NCBI RefSeq assembly: GCF_015500095.1
Contig: NZ_CP062983.1
Span: 3,472,001 to 3,536,000, forward strand
From: Phototrophicus methaneseepsis
GTDB lineage: Bacteria; Chloroflexota; Anaerolineae; Aggregatilineales; Phototrophicaceae
Length of the DNA stretch: 64,000 nucleotides
Direction of reading: 5' to 3'
Part shown: one piece after another, positions 9,036 through 17,317 of the stretch
Position numbering within the stretch: the first letter of the stretch is position 1
Layout: each line of letters begins with the position of its first letter
Translations under genes and position numbers: made by a program
Notes under the pieces: generated by a model
Database searches by the model: none
What the model was told of the DNA's origin: nothing
The model's input: only the letters and a program-made list of their open reading frames with translations

Positions 9036-10349
9036 TTATGCGAGTTCAAGTAGGGGTTGTGTTTCTTTTGTGATTCGCTCGACATCTGCACCAAGCTGCC
9101 GCAGTTGTTTCTCAATATATTCGTGGCCGCGGTCGATCTGGTACCCATTTTCAATGATTGTTTCGCCTTTGGCACCAATACCAGCCAGCAGCAGGGCAGC
9201 GCCTGCGCGGATGCTGGCAGCCCGGACTGGGGCCGCTTTAAGCCCTTTAACGCCATTGACAATGCAGACGTTATTCTGGCTGATGAGGATGTCGGCACCC
9301 ATAGCGATGAGCCCATCGACAAAGTCGTAACGATTTTCGAAGATACGTTCACGAATGAAGCTCTTGCCTTGTGCAATGGTCGACAAGGCTGCAATGCAGG
9401 GCTGCAAATCCGTGGGGAAGCCGGGATAGAACTCTGTTAGGATGTTGATGGGCGTCAGTGGCTCGGATGGATCTCTCTGGACGCGGATACTGTCGCCTTC
9501 GACGGTAATCTCAACGCCCATCTGGTCAAGCTTGGCGATAACCAGACGCAGATGTTCAGGTTCTGCCTGATGAATGGTGACGTCCCCGCCGGCAATAGCG
9601 GCGGACATGACCAGCAAACCAATGACCAAACGATCAGGAATAGGGGTGTATTCAACCGCATGAAGCTCTTTAACGCCATGAATCGTAAGGCGGCGCGTAC
9701 CAATGCCTTCGATATTCGCACCCATTTTGATCAGAAAATGGCAAAAATCAAGGACTTCAGGTTCAGCGGAGGCATTTTCAATAATCGTTGTGCCTTCTGC
9801 CAGGGCAGCGCCCATCACCAGGTTTTCTGTACCCGTGTGGCTGGGGAGATCCAGATAGAGCGGCGCCCCTTTGAGGCGATCGGCCTTATTGTCGATAATT
9901 GTGGTGCCATCATCCAGATAGACGACATCGGCACCCAGGCGGGCAAACCCACGATGATGGAAATCAATCTTGCGGGTACCAATATCACAGCCACCGCTGC
10001 CCGGCAGGCGAACATGACCCATACGGGTGATCATCGGGGCCAGGAATAGCACGGACCCCCGAAAACGCTCAGTAAGTGCTGGCGGGAGCGTGCCATTGTT
10101 GACGGTGGATGCGTCGATTGTGACAGTGTGTGTCTCCAGATCATGATCGACAACAGCCCCAACTTCGCGGGCAAGATCAAGCGCAACGAGTACATCAGCG
10201 ATTTCCGGCACCCCATGCAAAACCGTTTTGCCTGATTGGGGTATGAGTGCAGCGGCAATCATCGGTAGGACGGCATTCTTGCTGCGTTGTGCGACGATTT
10301 CACCATACAGCGGCTTCCCGCCGTTGATCTTAAATGCAGTATCGCTCAT
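9036..10349 (-). CDS. murA: UDP-N-acetylglucosamine 1-carboxyvinyltransferase
   Basis: Transfers enolpyruvate from PEP to UDP-GlcNAc, the first committed cytoplasmic step of peptidoglycan synthesis. It has 437 residues. Seen: SKNAVLPMIAAALI with the conserved Lys24-Asn25, the active-site loop GSGGCDIGTRKID with Cys121 in the position of the fosfomycin-targeted cysteine (two residues longer than the usual LPGGCAIG loop), and the C-terminal RAGAALLLAGIGAKGET. It implies a peptidoglycan-containing wall, in agreement with the LCP and beta-lactamase-like proteins further on. It is divergent from the SAM-riboswitch gene. Confidence 0.95.
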   Translation of the reverse strand: MSDTAFKINGGKPLYGEIVAQRSKNAVLPMIAAALIPQSGKTVLHGVPEIADVLVALDLAREVGAVVDHDLETHTVTIDASTVNNGTLPPALTERFRGSVLFLAPMITRMGHVRLPGSGGCDIGTRKIDFHHRGFARLGADVVYLDDGTTIIDNKADRLKGAPLYLDLPSHTGTENLVMGAALAEGTTIIENASAEPEVLDFCHFLIKMGANIEGIGTRRLTIHGVKELHAVEYTPIPDRLVIGLLVMSAAIAGGDVTIHQAEPEHLRLVIAKLDQMGVEITVEGDSIRVQRDPSEPLTPINILTEFYPGFPTDLQPCIAALSTIAQGKSFIRERIFENRYDFVDGLIAMGADILISQNNVCIVNGVKGLKAAPVRAASIRAGAALLLAGIGAKGETIIENGYQIDRGHEYIEKQLRQLGADVERITKETQPLLELA

Positions 10350-10455
10350 AAAAATTCCTCCGCTTCAGTGCGCGGGCAAGTGTGATACACTCCGGCGCAT
10401 TTTGCAAGTCTACATCGGGTGATCGTTGTATAAGCGTTGAAATACCGGGGAATGC

Positions 10456-10484
10456 TTGATTTTTACAAAAAATCGTGTTATCGT
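10456..10484 (+). promoter_or_regulatory. putative promoter of the SAM-riboswitch transcript
   Basis: TTGATT and TATCGT separated by exactly 17 bases, ending about 30 bases before the aptamer. It is placed where a sigma-70-type promoter is expected. Confidence 0.5.
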
Positions 10485-10512
10485 CTTGTCAGTTAACAAC
10501 AGAAAATAGTTT

Positions 10513-10625
10513 CACTCTTATCCAGAGCGGGCGAGAGATCGGCTCTATGACCCCGCGGCAACCCCCATCGGCAATGGGAAGGTGCCAATTCCGACAGCGG
10601 TACAAGTCTGGTAGATGAGGGTGGA
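10513..10625 (+). ncRNA. SAM-I (S-box) riboswitch aptamer
   Basis: The order of conserved S-box elements is plain: CTCTTATC as the 5' side of P1, then CAGAGCGGGCGAGAG, GCTCTATGACCCCG, CGGCAACC, AAGGTGCCAATTCC and GATGAGGG closing P1. This aptamer binds S-adenosylmethionine. The intrinsic terminator just upstream of the start codon makes it a transcriptional OFF switch: high SAM shuts down cystathionine gamma-synthase. Confidence 0.95.
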
Positions 10626-10688
10626 CGCCTGGCGGTTAGCCAGGACTCCTATTAGACTGCGCCACAGTCTTTTATTGCGAGAACGTTC

Positions 10689-10724
10689 AGCCCGAATCTA
10701 CCCTAATGTGGATTCGGGCTTTTT
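10689..10724 (+). terminator. SAM-riboswitch expression-platform terminator
   Basis: AGCCCGAATC / GATTCGGGCT stem with a 12-base loop and TTTT, ending 23 bases before the ATG. A smaller hairpin (AGACTG...CAGTCT followed by TTTT, about 10,654-10,674) precedes it and may take part in the alternative fold. Confidence 0.85.
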
Positions 10725-10747
10725 AGTTCCCAGAGAGGTATCTAGCA

Positions 10748-12031
10748 ATGGCAATCGATTACAACTCATACGAACACTATAATGCGGCAGAACCCCGTGA
10801 GCAGGGGAGCAGCACACGCGCTGTGCATGCAGGGACGCAACGCCGTAAAGCTTTCAGTTCTTTGACGACTCCTATTGTCCAGAGTGCAACCTTCACCTTT
10901 GAAGATACTGCTGATCTGTGCGACTTCATGGACAAGAAAATCTGGGGCGATGGCCTTGACCGTGAAGAATATGGTCGTTATGGCAACCCGACAATCTGGG
11001 CTGTAGAAGAACGTCTGGCGGCCCTTGATGGTGCTGAAGACGCGGCCATTTATTCATCTGGTATGGCGGCTGTGACATCTTTGCTGCTGACTGTGTTGAA
11101 ATCCGGCCAGCATATTGTCATGACAGATGACTGTTATCGTCGGACGCGGCAATTCTGTCTGACTGTACTCAAGAAGTTTGGCATTGAAACCTCCGTTGTG
11201 CCCATGGGTGATTATGAAGCCCTGGAAGCGGCTATTATCCCTAAGAAGACGCGCCTCATCATCAGTGAAACGCCAACAAACCCTTACCTGCGCGTTGCAG
11301 ACCTTGAGCGCCTGATGGAGATTGCAAAAGCCAGCCGTGTGCTCACGATGATTGACACCACGTTTGCTACGCCCGTCAACTTGCGCCCTGTCGAGTGGGG
11401 TATTGATTTTGTGCTTCATAGTGCGACCAAGTACCTCGGTGGGCATAATGACATCCTGGCAGGGGTGATTACCGGGCGAGCGGATCGCCTGAAGGCGCTG
11501 AAAGATTCTCGCGGTGTCTTCGGCAATGTCATTGATCCTCAGGCCGCTTTCTTATTGGAGCGTGGTATCAAGACGCTGGGCATCCGCGTACAGCAGCAGA
11601 ATCGCAGTGCCCAGGCTGTGGCGGAATTCCTGGAATCTCATCCGAAAATTGAGCGCGTCTGGTATCCCGGCCTGGAATCACACCCTGATTATGAGGTCGC
11701 ACGCAGCCAGATGACTGGCTTTGGTGGCGTTGTCAGTTTTGAAGTTGCCGGGTCGTTGGAAGATACAAGCCTGTTCATTGATCGCTGCCGCATTCCGTAC
11801 ATTGCACCTAGCCTGGGTGGTGTGGAAAGCCTCATCGAACAACCTGCACTCGTCAGCTTCTATGAGCTGACGACAGAAGAACGCCTCAAGGTGGGTATTA
11901 AAGATAATCTGGTACGCTTCGCTATCGGCGTGGAAGACACAGACGACATCATCGCTGATCTGGATCAGGCCCTGGCGGGCATTCCTGATCGTCGTCTGGA
12001 AGTGGCCTGGGAAGCGCGCTTCCGTCTATAA
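10748..12031 (+). CDS. metB: cystathionine gamma-synthase (plant-type), PLP-dependent
   Basis: Joins cysteine with an activated homoserine to cystathionine, en route to methionine. It has 427 residues of the Cys/Met metabolism PLP family. Seen: YSSGMAAVT at about 102-110, DDCYRRTRQF, ETPTNPYLRV, and SATKYLGGHNDILAG with the PLP lysine Lys228. The CYRRTR and GGHND wording is that of plant cystathionine gamma-synthase, which uses O-phosphohomoserine. Expression is governed by the SAM riboswitch in its leader. thrB and thrC, which make and use O-phosphohomoserine, lie next door. A related lyase function cannot be fully excluded. Confidence 0.88.
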   Translation: MAIDYNSYEHYNAAEPREQGSSTRAVHAGTQRRKAFSSLTTPIVQSATFTFEDTADLCDFMDKKIWGDGLDREEYGRYGNPTIWAVEERLAALDGAEDAAIYSSGMAAVTSLLLTVLKSGQHIVMTDDCYRRTRQFCLTVLKKFGIETSVVPMGDYEALEAAIIPKKTRLIISETPTNPYLRVADLERLMEIAKASRVLTMIDTTFATPVNLRPVEWGIDFVLHSATKYLGGHNDILAGVITGRADRLKALKDSRGVFGNVIDPQAAFLLERGIKTLGIRVQQQNRSAQAVAEFLESHPKIERVWYPGLESHPDYEVARSQMTGFGGVVSFEVAGSLEDTSLFIDRCRIPYIAPSLGGVESLIEQPALVSFYELTTEERLKVGIKDNLVRFAIGVEDTDDIIADLDQALAGIPDRRLEVAWEARFRL

Positions 12032-12068
12032 GGTCGATTGCTTTACCTGAACAATACTCTCTGGGAAT

Positions 12069-12099
12069 AAAAAACGGCAGCCGTATGACTGCCGTTTTT
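12069..12099. terminator. bidirectional terminator between metB and thrC
   Basis: AAAACGGCAG / CTGCCGTTTT stem with an 8-base loop between two convergent genes. A-rich and T-rich flanks let it serve both strands. Confidence 0.88.
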
Positions 12100-12131
12100 G
12101 TGTTGTGAGCTATGTTGTAATCAACGAAGCC

Positions 12132-13421
12132 TTATACAGGCATTTTCTCGCGTTCTAGTAAATGGATGATCTCGTCGATGTTATCCCCGGCTTGTAATAA
12201 CTTGTTCGGGTAGGTGGCGCTGATGTCTTCCAACATATTGCTGTGATAGCCAATCGTTGCGTCCGGGTCCTTAAGGACATGCCCAGTCAGGATACCGACG
12301 ACGGTTTCATGGGGTTGGATGATGCCTTTTTCCGCTAATTTACGCGTCCCTGCGACAGAGCAAGCCGAGGCCGGTTCACAGCCAATACCAGAACGGTCAA
12401 TGAGTGCCTTGGCGTCCATGATTTGCTGATCTGTAACGGATTCAACAACGCCGTTGGTCCATTTGATGGCGCGTACAGCTTTCTGGTAATTGACCGGATT
12501 GCCAATCTTAATGGCGGTCGCGATGGTATCGGCCTTTTGGGGTTCATAATCTTCAAAGCCTGTGAGATAGCTCTCGTAGAGCGGGCTGGCACCTTCTGCC
12601 TGGATGATGGCAATCCGTGGCAGTCGATCTATGAGGCCGAGATCATATAGCTCCTTAAGTGCTTTACCAAAGGCCGAACTGTTACCTAGGTTGCCACCCG
12701 GGCAGACAATCCAATCAGGGGCTTGCCAGCGTAGTTGCTGGATTGCCTCGAACATGATGCTCTTTTGACCTTCCAGCCGGAAGGGATTGACGGAATTTAG
12801 TACATAGATGCCTAGTCGATCGCTGACTTCACGGACGAGTTCCAGGTTACGGTCAAAATCAGCGTCGATACGCAGGCAGGTTGCGCCATAAGCCAGCCCT
12901 TGTGCCAATTTGCCGAGCGCGATCGCTTTATTTTGTAGGAAGATGATGCCTTCCATATCTGCCAGGGCGGCATAGCTGGCGAGTGCTGCGGAGGTATTCC
13001 CCGTAGAAGCGCAGGCGACGCGCTCCATACCCAGCACACGGGCCTGAGTGACGCCCCCTGTCATGCCACGATCTTTGAAGGAGCCGGTTGGGTTTTCGCC
13101 TTCATGCTTAAGGTATAACTTATCGACACCCGTCCAGCGTGCTAATTTAGGGCTTGGATACAGGTTTGTGTTGCCCTCTGGTTTAGAAACGATCAGGCTG
13201 TCATCAATATCGGGGTAGATGAGCTCCTTGTAGCGCCAAACGCCGCTGTTATAAGGGGGCTCCAGGCTGCCAAGGCGTTCATCAAATAAAGACTGTGTGA
13301 TGGTTATTCCATCCCAATCATGTATGACATCGAGCAAGCCACCACAGTGATCGCATACATAGCGCACCTCGTCGATGGCGTATTCTGTTTTGCAATCCAT
13401 GCATTGCAGCAAACTCGGCAT
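12132..13421 (-). CDS. thrC: threonine synthase
   Basis: Converts O-phosphohomoserine to threonine with PLP. It has 429 residues. Seen: an N-terminal zinc-ribbon-like stretch (CMDCKTEYAID, then CDHCGGLLDV), HEGENPTGSFKDRGMTGG with the PLP lysine, and CPGGNLGNSSAFGKAL as the phosphate-binding loop. The Cys4 N-terminus is usual for this threonine synthase class. It is divergent from thrB across 66 bases; the two enzymes catalyse consecutive steps. Confidence 0.95.
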   Translation of the reverse strand: MPSLLQCMDCKTEYAIDEVRYVCDHCGGLLDVIHDWDGITITQSLFDERLGSLEPPYNSGVWRYKELIYPDIDDSLIVSKPEGNTNLYPSPKLARWTGVDKLYLKHEGENPTGSFKDRGMTGGVTQARVLGMERVACASTGNTSAALASYAALADMEGIIFLQNKAIALGKLAQGLAYGATCLRIDADFDRNLELVREVSDRLGIYVLNSVNPFRLEGQKSIMFEAIQQLRWQAPDWIVCPGGNLGNSSAFGKALKELYDLGLIDRLPRIAIIQAEGASPLYESYLTGFEDYEPQKADTIATAIKIGNPVNYQKAVRAIKWTNGVVESVTDQQIMDAKALIDRSGIGCEPASACSVAGTRKLAEKGIIQPHETVVGILTGHVLKDPDATIGYHSNMLEDISATYPNKLLQAGDNIDEIIHLLEREKMPV

Positions 13422-13487
13422 TGATGTTATCCTCTGACAGTTTGGTTTTCTCGGCTCGTTTTCGATGACTAAGGATAGCGATTTTCC

Positions 13488-14429
13488 ATGGTGTTTGCCA
13501 TAGCAGAAGCATTTGCCCCCGCAACAGTTGCCAATCTTGGCGTTGGTTTTGATATTCTCGGCCTGGCAGTAGAAGGCGCTGGCGATACAGTGCTTGTTGA
13601 GAAGCGCTCGGAACCCGGTGCGGTGATCCTCTCCATTGAAGGTGATGAGGGCCGTATCCCCTATGATGCAGATAGAAATGTGGCCTCAATTGCAGCCAAT
13701 GCCGTTCTCAAACAAATCCAAGCAGAGGAGGGCGTCGGGATTATCCTCAAAAAGGGGCTGCCGATTGGTAGTGGCCTGGGGAGCAGTGCAGCTAGTTCCG
13801 TCGCGGCGGCTGTTGCTGTAAATGCGCTCTTTGGGGAGCCTCTCAAGCGACATGAGTTGTTAGGGGCCTGTTTGGAAGGCGAGGCAGCCGTCAGTGGCTA
13901 TCATGCTGATAATGTTGCCCCGGCGTTATTAGGTGGTATCACGTTGACGACAGGAACTGGCCTTTCCGATATACAGCGTTTGCCCGTGCCGGATACGCTG
14001 CGCCTGGTATTAGTCTCACCCGCTGTTGAAGTCTCAACCGCTGCGGCGCGGCGCGTGCTGCCTGCGGATGTGTCACTTAAGCTGATGGTGCATCAGACTG
14101 GAGCTGTGGCGCGTTTAGTCGATGCGATCTACCGAGGGGATGTGGTTGCGATGGCGCGTGCTATGGGGGATGATCATGTTATCGAAGCGGCTCGCGCAAA
14201 GTTAATGCCTTATTTGCACGAAGCACGAGAGGCTGCTATCCAGGCGGGGGCTTTAACGTTGGTGATCAGTGGGGCAGGGCCGACATTATGTGCTGTGCTC
14301 AATAGCAGCGATGCTGAAACATCTGTGGCCCAGGCATTGGAAGATGTTTACACGCAGCATAAAATGGCGTGTGTGGTCCGTAAAACGGGCGTTGCAGTTG
14401 ATGGTGCGCGTGTTTTGCAGACCAACTAG
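13488..14429 (+). CDS. thrB: homoserine kinase
   Basis: GHMP-family kinase that phosphorylates homoserine. It has 313 residues. Seen: FAPATVANLGVGFDILGLAV at the N-terminus and the ATP-binding PIGSGLGSSAASSVAAA loop, then late LVISGAGPTLCAVL. Its product is the substrate of ThrC (divergent neighbour) and perhaps of the plant-type MetB. Confidence 0.95.
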   Translation: MVFAIAEAFAPATVANLGVGFDILGLAVEGAGDTVLVEKRSEPGAVILSIEGDEGRIPYDADRNVASIAANAVLKQIQAEEGVGIILKKGLPIGSGLGSSAASSVAAAVAVNALFGEPLKRHELLGACLEGEAAVSGYHADNVAPALLGGITLTTGTGLSDIQRLPVPDTLRLVLVSPAVEVSTAAARRVLPADVSLKLMVHQTGAVARLVDAIYRGDVVAMARAMGDDHVIEAARAKLMPYLHEAREAAIQAGALTLVISGAGPTLCAVLNSSDAETSVAQALEDVYTQHKMACVVRKTGVAVDGARVLQTN

Positions 14430-14461
14430 GCACATTGAATACAGCAATTTTCCCGCGTCGA

Positions 14462-14470
14462 TGCTATAAT
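14462..14470 (+). promoter_or_regulatory. extended -10 promoter element
   Basis: TGCTATAAT, an exact extended -10 box, lies 33 bases after the thrB stop and upstream of the aldehyde dehydrogenase. No -35 at standard spacing is seen, which extended -10 promoters do not need. The identical nonamer precedes the STAS gene at 21,848. Confidence 0.5.
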
Positions 14471-14514
14471 CGACACGATACATGGAATGCATTCCTAGCT
14501 GTCGGGTGGCGTTT

Positions 14515-14646
14515 GTGAAAATCTTGACAATAAAAATTGCGGTTTTTATACTGGTTGCAGTTTCCTTGTTATATGCCTCTTTCCGCTTCGTACGCGGTTT
14601 GATACGCAGCAATAATCAGTCTGACGTAAAGAGTGTCTTGTTATGA
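14515..14646 (+). CDS. possible 43-residue single-TM microprotein
   Basis: GTG start after a GGGTGG stretch. The product begins V-K-I-L-T-I-K and holds one hydrophobic helix (IAVFILVAVSLLYASF) followed by a basic, polar tail. Its stop overlaps the aldehyde dehydrogenase start (ATGA), and it lies just below the extended -10 element, so it would be the leader cistron of that gene. Function unknown; it could also be chance. Confidence 0.35.
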   Translation: MKILTIKIAVFILVAVSLLYASFRFVRGLIRSNNQSDVKSVLL

Positions 14647-16148
14647 CCATTTCTGTTCAGAATTTTATTCGTGGCGCTTGGGTGGATGCAAAGTCTGGCG
14701 CGACTTTTGAAAGTATAAACCCAGCAACAGAAGAAGTCCTCGCTGTTGCCGCTAAAAGTACCCAAGACGATGTCGCAGCTGCTGTTACAGCGGCCAAAGC
14801 CGCTTATGATAAGTGGCGCTTAACACCTGCTCCACGTCGCGGCGAGATTTTGTATCGCGCTGCAGAAATATTGAAAGAACGCAAAGACGATCTCGCGGCG
14901 TTGATGACGCGTGAGATGGGGAAGATCCTTGCGGAGACGCGCGGCGATGTTCAGGAAGCCATCGATATGGCTTATTATATGGGTGGGGAAGGCCGCCGTT
15001 TGATGGGGTATACAGCCCCTGTGGAAATGCCGAATAAGTTCGGTATGGCCCTCCGTGATTCAGTTGGTGTGGTTGGCCTGATTACGCCCTGGAACTTCCC
15101 TGTGGCTGTCCCGAGCTGGAAAATCCTCCCGGCTCTCATTGCTGGTAACACCATCGTCTGGAAACCTGGTGAAGATGTGCCCGCTTCTGCGGCGATGTTC
15201 GCTCAGGTATTTGCTGATGCGGGCTTGCCGGAGGGCGTGCTCAATGTGGTTCAGGGCTACGGTGCGGATGCTGGCGGCCCTCTTGTCGAGCACCCAGATG
15301 TGCGTATTCTGTCCTTTACAGGGTCTACGGATACAGGTCTTGCTGTCTATAGCAAAGCTGCAGCACTTGGTAAAAAGGTGACGCTGGAAATGGGTGGCAA
15401 GAATGCCATCATTGTAATGGATGATGCCAATTTTGATCTGGCAGTCGAGGCCATTACGTGGAGTGCCTATGGCACGACAGGTCAGCGTTGTACAGCGACG
15501 AGCCGCTTGATTGTCCAGAAAGGGATTAAACCCCGTCTGGTTGAGGCGTTGGTCGAAAAGGCGCGTTCAATCCGCATGGGCGATGGACTTGATCCGAATG
15601 TTGATATGGGGCCATTGGTCAACCAGAAGGCAATGGCTAAAGTCAGCAGTTATATGGCTGTTGCAAAAGAAGATGGCGTTAAGATTGCTGTTGGTGGCGC
15701 ACCTGCGGATATGGGGAAAGGGTTTTTCTTCCAGCCGACTTTGTTTGACGGCGTTGAGCAAGGTATGCGTGTAGAACAAGAAGAAATCTTTGGCCCGGTG
15801 CTCTCCGTTGTTGAAGTCGCTGATCTTGACGAAGCCGTCCGAGTGAATAATGCGACACGTTATGGCTTGTCTAGCAGCATCTTCACAGAAAATGTGAACG
15901 CGGCTTTCCGTGCTATCCGCGACCTGACGACAGGTATTGTATATATCAACCATGGGACAACAGGTGCAGAGATTCAATTCCCGTTTGGTGGTACACGTGG
16001 GACCGGCAATGGTATGCGGGAAGCAGGGCAGGCTGCTCTGACGAGCTTTACGGAATGGAAATCTGTTTATGTCGATTATAGTGGGCGCTTGCAGCGTGCA
16101 CAGATCGACACAGATGATATTTTACAGCAGCAAGACGGCGACAATTAG
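14643..16148 (+). CDS. NAD(P)-dependent aldehyde dehydrogenase
   Basis: Oxidises an aldehyde to its carboxylic acid; 501 residues, standard length. Seen: PWNFPVAVPSWKILPALIAG and FTGST of the Rossmann domain, TLEMGGKNA with the general-base Glu, and GQRCTATSRLIVQ with the nucleophilic Cys, then late FPFGGTRGTGNGMREAG. The sequence is nearest in style to semialdehyde dehydrogenases (succinate, ketoglutarate or aminoadipate type), but the substrate cannot be fixed. It shares direction with iscX and the nuo genes, 81 bases upstream of iscX, and is probably a separate function. Confidence 0.93.
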   Translation: MTISVQNFIRGAWVDAKSGATFESINPATEEVLAVAAKSTQDDVAAAVTAAKAAYDKWRLTPAPRRGEILYRAAEILKERKDDLAALMTREMGKILAETRGDVQEAIDMAYYMGGEGRRLMGYTAPVEMPNKFGMALRDSVGVVGLITPWNFPVAVPSWKILPALIAGNTIVWKPGEDVPASAAMFAQVFADAGLPEGVLNVVQGYGADAGGPLVEHPDVRILSFTGSTDTGLAVYSKAAALGKKVTLEMGGKNAIIVMDDANFDLAVEAITWSAYGTTGQRCTATSRLIVQKGIKPRLVEALVEKARSIRMGDGLDPNVDMGPLVNQKAMAKVSSYMAVAKEDGVKIAVGGAPADMGKGFFFQPTLFDGVEQGMRVEQEEIFGPVLSVVEVADLDEAVRVNNATRYGLSSSIFTENVNAAFRAIRDLTTGIVYINHGTTGAEIQFPFGGTRGTGNGMREAGQAALTSFTEWKSVYVDYSGRLQRAQIDTDDILQQQDGDN

Positions 16149-16229
16149 ATGCCAATGAGTGAATCACAAGCAGTTGCGAAAAATTTCGCAAACGATGCTT
16201 AAATTCGTTACTGTATACGAGTACGATAG

Positions 16230-16442
16230 ATGAGTGAGGATGCACTTTACTGGGATGCCAGTTATGAGATTGTCTGTGTGTTGACGGAAGTTTACCCCGA
16301 TATTGATTTGGAAGAAGTGGGTACCCAACAATTATTTGACATGATCATTGGGTTGCCTAATTTTGCCGATGATCCTGCTCTGGCCAACGAGGGTATCTTG
16401 AGTGGGATTCTGCGCGAATGGTACGAGGAGAGTATGAGCTAA
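16230..16442 (+). CDS. iscX: IscX-like Fe-S assembly protein
   Basis: A 70-residue acidic protein matching the IscX/YfhJ pattern: [19 protein letters not shown], then [16 protein letters not shown] and REWYEE (the E. coli counterpart reads WTDSREI, AYPDLDP, DDDPQASNE, ILLVWLDE). IscX is a small partner of cysteine desulfurase IscS and frataxin, thought to regulate iron delivery to cluster assembly. Its stop overlaps the nuoB start (TAATG). Its place upstream of three Fe-S complex-I genes suggests that it helps load their clusters (inference). Confidence 0.82.
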   Translation: MSEDALYWDASYEIVCVLTEVYPDIDLEEVGTQQLFDMIIGLPNFADDPALANEGILSGILREWYEESMS

Positions 16443-17314
16443 TGGAACTCAATCTGCAAGAACTGAATAAGACCGAGTATCCGATACCGGTCGATTTGCA
16501 GAGCAATGTGGCGATCACCAGTTTGTCCAGTGTTTATAACTGGGGTCGGCGTAACTCAATGTGGCCGATGCTGTTCGGTTTGGCTTGCTGTGCTATTGAG
16601 ATGATTGCGACAGCATCCTCTCGTTTTGACTTTTCGCGCTTTGGTATGGAAGTAATGCGCGCGACGCCACGTCAATCTGACCTGATGATCGTCTCTGGTA
16701 CTGTGACCAAGAAGATGATCGTGCCGATCGTCCGCCTCTACAACCAGATGCCAGAGCCGAAGTACGTCCTGGCGATGGGGGCTTGTGCAAGCGGCGGTGG
16801 CCCATTCAAAGAAGGTTACAATGTGGTTTCCGGTGTTGATAAATATTTGCCTGTCGATGTCTATGTGCCAGGCTGCCCGCCAACCCCACAGGCATTGATG
16901 TATGGCTTGATTGCACTGCAAAAGAAAATTGATGGTCAATCGCTGGCCGTTGGTGATGATGTGCCCTGGTATGGTGTGGGGCCTGCAGACCCGACGCCTG
17001 TTCCTATTCTAGGCCCGGATATCATTGACCCACGCCAGATGGATATGATTCGTCGTCAGGCGGAAGCGGCTGCTGGCCGTGAGACGGAAGAGCCTGTTTA
17101 TCGTCTGGATGCAGCCCGTGCACTACCTGTGTTTGGTGCAGAAGCAGAAGCGATTGCTACACGGACTGTCAAGAAAGAAGCTGTAAAAACAGATGTTGAG
17201 GTGAAGTCTTTCTCGCAGGCTGGTATGGATGCCGATGCAATTGAGGCATTGCGCGCCAAACGTCGTGAAAATGCTCTCAAGCGCAAGGCAGCACGCCTAG
17301 CTAAGGAAGGTTAG
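16442..17314 (+). CDS. nuoB: NADH-quinone oxidoreductase subunit B with extended C-terminus
   Basis: NuoB carries cluster N2, the last Fe-S centre before quinone. Seen: [12 protein letters not shown] with the tandem Cys, ARFD-type segment as [21 protein letters not shown] and [15 protein letters not shown]. The core ends near residue 165; the protein has 290 residues, so about 120 are an unusual extension. Its last 25 residues ([18 protein letters not shown]) repeat a motif also found twice at the end of the neighbouring NuoI. The ATG at 16,442 (TAATG with iscX) is preferred over one eight codons upstream. nuoCD follows after 3 bases. Confidence 0.93.
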   Translation: MELNLQELNKTEYPIPVDLQSNVAITSLSSVYNWGRRNSMWPMLFGLACCAIEMIATASSRFDFSRFGMEVMRATPRQSDLMIVSGTVTKKMIVPIVRLYNQMPEPKYVLAMGACASGGGPFKEGYNVVSGVDKYLPVDVYVPGCPPTPQALMYGLIALQKKIDGQSLAVGDDVPWYGVGPADPTPVPILGPDIIDPRQMDMIRRQAEAAAGRETEEPVYRLDAARALPVFGAEAEAIATRTVKKEAVKTDVEVKSFSQAGMDADAIEALRAKRRENALKRKAARLAKEG

Positions 17315-17317
17315 AAC

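Noticed and set aside
10748-12031. Cystathionine beta- or gamma-lyase instead of synthase
   Set aside because: The family is shared, but the CYRRTR and GGHND wording and control by a SAM-I riboswitch favour the biosynthetic synthase; kept as a minor alternative.
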